Source of the DNA: JBDSRX01 sp039929105
GTDB taxonomy: Bacteria > Patescibacteriota > Dojkabacteria > J137
NCBI GenBank assembly: GCA_039929105.1
Contig: JBDSRX010000034.1
Span: 1 to 30,985 of the forward strand
Length of the DNA stretch: 30,985 nucleotides
Reading direction: 5' to 3'
The notes beneath the pieces are model-generated. The model had not been told where the DNA came from and searched no databases. It saw only the letters and a list, made by a program, of their open reading frames with translations. Positions 30,297 through 30,985 of this stretch are shown piece after piece (position 1 is the stretch's first letter; each line of letters starts with the position of its first letter). The position numbers were made by a program, and so were the translations under genes.

Positions 30297-30985
30297 TTAT
30301 TTCTTCTTAATAATGTCTTTACCTACAAATTCTACTAATGCTTCTGGGACTGTAATAGACCCATCTTCGTTTTGATAATGCTCAATAATTGCAATTAGAA
30401 GCCTATGCGTTGCTCCAGTATCGTTTAATGTATAGGCATATTTAGAATTTCCTTCTTTATCTTTATACTTTATGTTTAATCTTCTAGTTTGAAAATCTGT
30501 TGTAATACTATCTGACATTACTTCCATATACGACTGTGAGCTTGGTAACCAAACTTCTACATCATATTTTTTAGCAGCAGCAAAATATCCTAATTCACCG
30601 ACGCACATATTAATTACATGATAAGGAAGTTTTAGTTCTTGTAGCAACCATTCATTCATACCTAAAAGATATTCATGGGTTTCTCTAGCTTTCTCTATAT
30701 CTGCTTCAATTATCATATTCATTTCTAGTTTGTCGAACTGATGAGTTCTTTTAATTCCTCTTACATCTTTTCCCCAGCTACCAACTTCAGATCTAAAACA
30801 AGGTGTTTGAGCCATAACTTTTACTGGTAATTCGTTTTGAACTGTATCCATAAAGTATCCAAAATTACTTGGTTCTGACGATCCAACTAGATACAAAGCA
30901 TTCTCATCCTCTAAATATTTAGATTCTAATTTGTAAACTTGATCAGCATCTCCTGGAAACTGTCCTGATCCATAAAGTGCTCTAT
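30297..30985 (-). CDS. serS: Seryl-tRNA synthetase, N-terminal part cut by window edge
   Basis: Class II aminoacyl-tRNA synthetase charging tRNA-Ser. The frame is open to the right edge, so the N-terminal tRNA-binding coiled coil and start lie outside. Visible: GSGQFP (motif-2 approach), CFRSEVGSWGKDVRGIKRTHQFDKLEMNM (motif 2 with its arginine), and TLNDTGATHRLLIAIIEHYQ (motif 3 with the ATP-binding arginine), then VPEALVEFVG at the end. The region that in most SerRS carries TAE (serine-amino binding Thr-x-Glu) reads GSSEPSN, a conservative but unusual substitution. Convergent with the GHMP kinase gene with one base between stops. Identity secure. Confidence 0.94.
   Translation of the reverse strand, partial: RALYGSGQFPGDADQVYKLESKYLEDENALYLVGSSEPSNFGYFMDTVQNELPVKVMAQTPCFRSEVGSWGKDVRGIKRTHQFDKLEMNMIIEADIEKARETHEYLLGMNEWLLQELKLPYHVINMCVGELGYFAAAKKYDVEVWLPSSQSYMEVMSDSITTDFQTRRLNIKYKDKEGNSKYAYTLNDTGATHRLLIAIIEHYQNEDGSITVPEALVEFVGKDIIKKK

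Noticed and set aside
1..30985. tRNA genes, rRNA genes, CRISPR array, insertion sequences or transposases
   Set aside because: I scanned for T-arm words, spaced direct repeats, transposase motifs and terminal repeats with duplications and saw none.

Overview
The window is a compact, strongly AT-rich bacterial chromosome segment. It carries recognisable housekeeping genes: rarA, secD/secF-like, glyA, htpX-like, prfB, map and the C-terminal part of serS. Between them lie many proteins I cannot assign. Short intergenic spaces, convergent genes sharing stop-codon bases, very divergent Sec components, a degenerate Fic/winged-helix protein and a small Cys-rich exported protein beside a DsbA-like enzyme suggest a Patescibacteria/CPR-type genome. 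That placement is inference; no rRNA or other marker gives the lineage. The code looks standard: TGA ends at least two genes (at 315 and 26885) and an RF2 gene is present.

Layout. 1-4063: four consecutive minus-strand genes of unknown function, the first cut by the window edge. 4134-5386: a possible tiny ORF and two unknown plus-strand genes. 5383-6951: a small membrane protein, a membrane-anchored DsbA-like oxidoreductase and an eight-cysteine membrane-anchored protein. 7040-10513: rarA convergent with a secD-secF-like pair. 10690-13512: a small unknown gene, a Fic-like/winged-helix protein and glyA. 13643-17240: HtpX-like protease, MFS transporter and three unknown genes. 17308-18766: a possible small ORF, a DUF2807-like protein and a 525-base non-coding gap dense in nested inverted repeats. 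18767-22158: prfB and a multi-TM histidine kinase. 22203-25991: a methyltransferase, an unknown 427-aa protein, an XRE-type regulator and a stand-alone response regulator. 26079-28634: map, a DUF998-like membrane protein and a membrane protein with two carboxypeptidase-regulatory-like domains. 28765-30985: a PRTase-like protein, a mevalonate-kinase-like GHMP kinase and serS.

A cell-envelope theme recurs: Sec translocation, disulfide formation, membrane proteolysis, export, and several anchored extracytoplasmic proteins. Many genes have a -10-like box only 6-8 bases before the start codon and no clear Shine-Dalgarno, which suggests leaderless mRNAs. The most unusual non-coding object is the structured region around 18355-18650, which I could not match to any RNA family I know.
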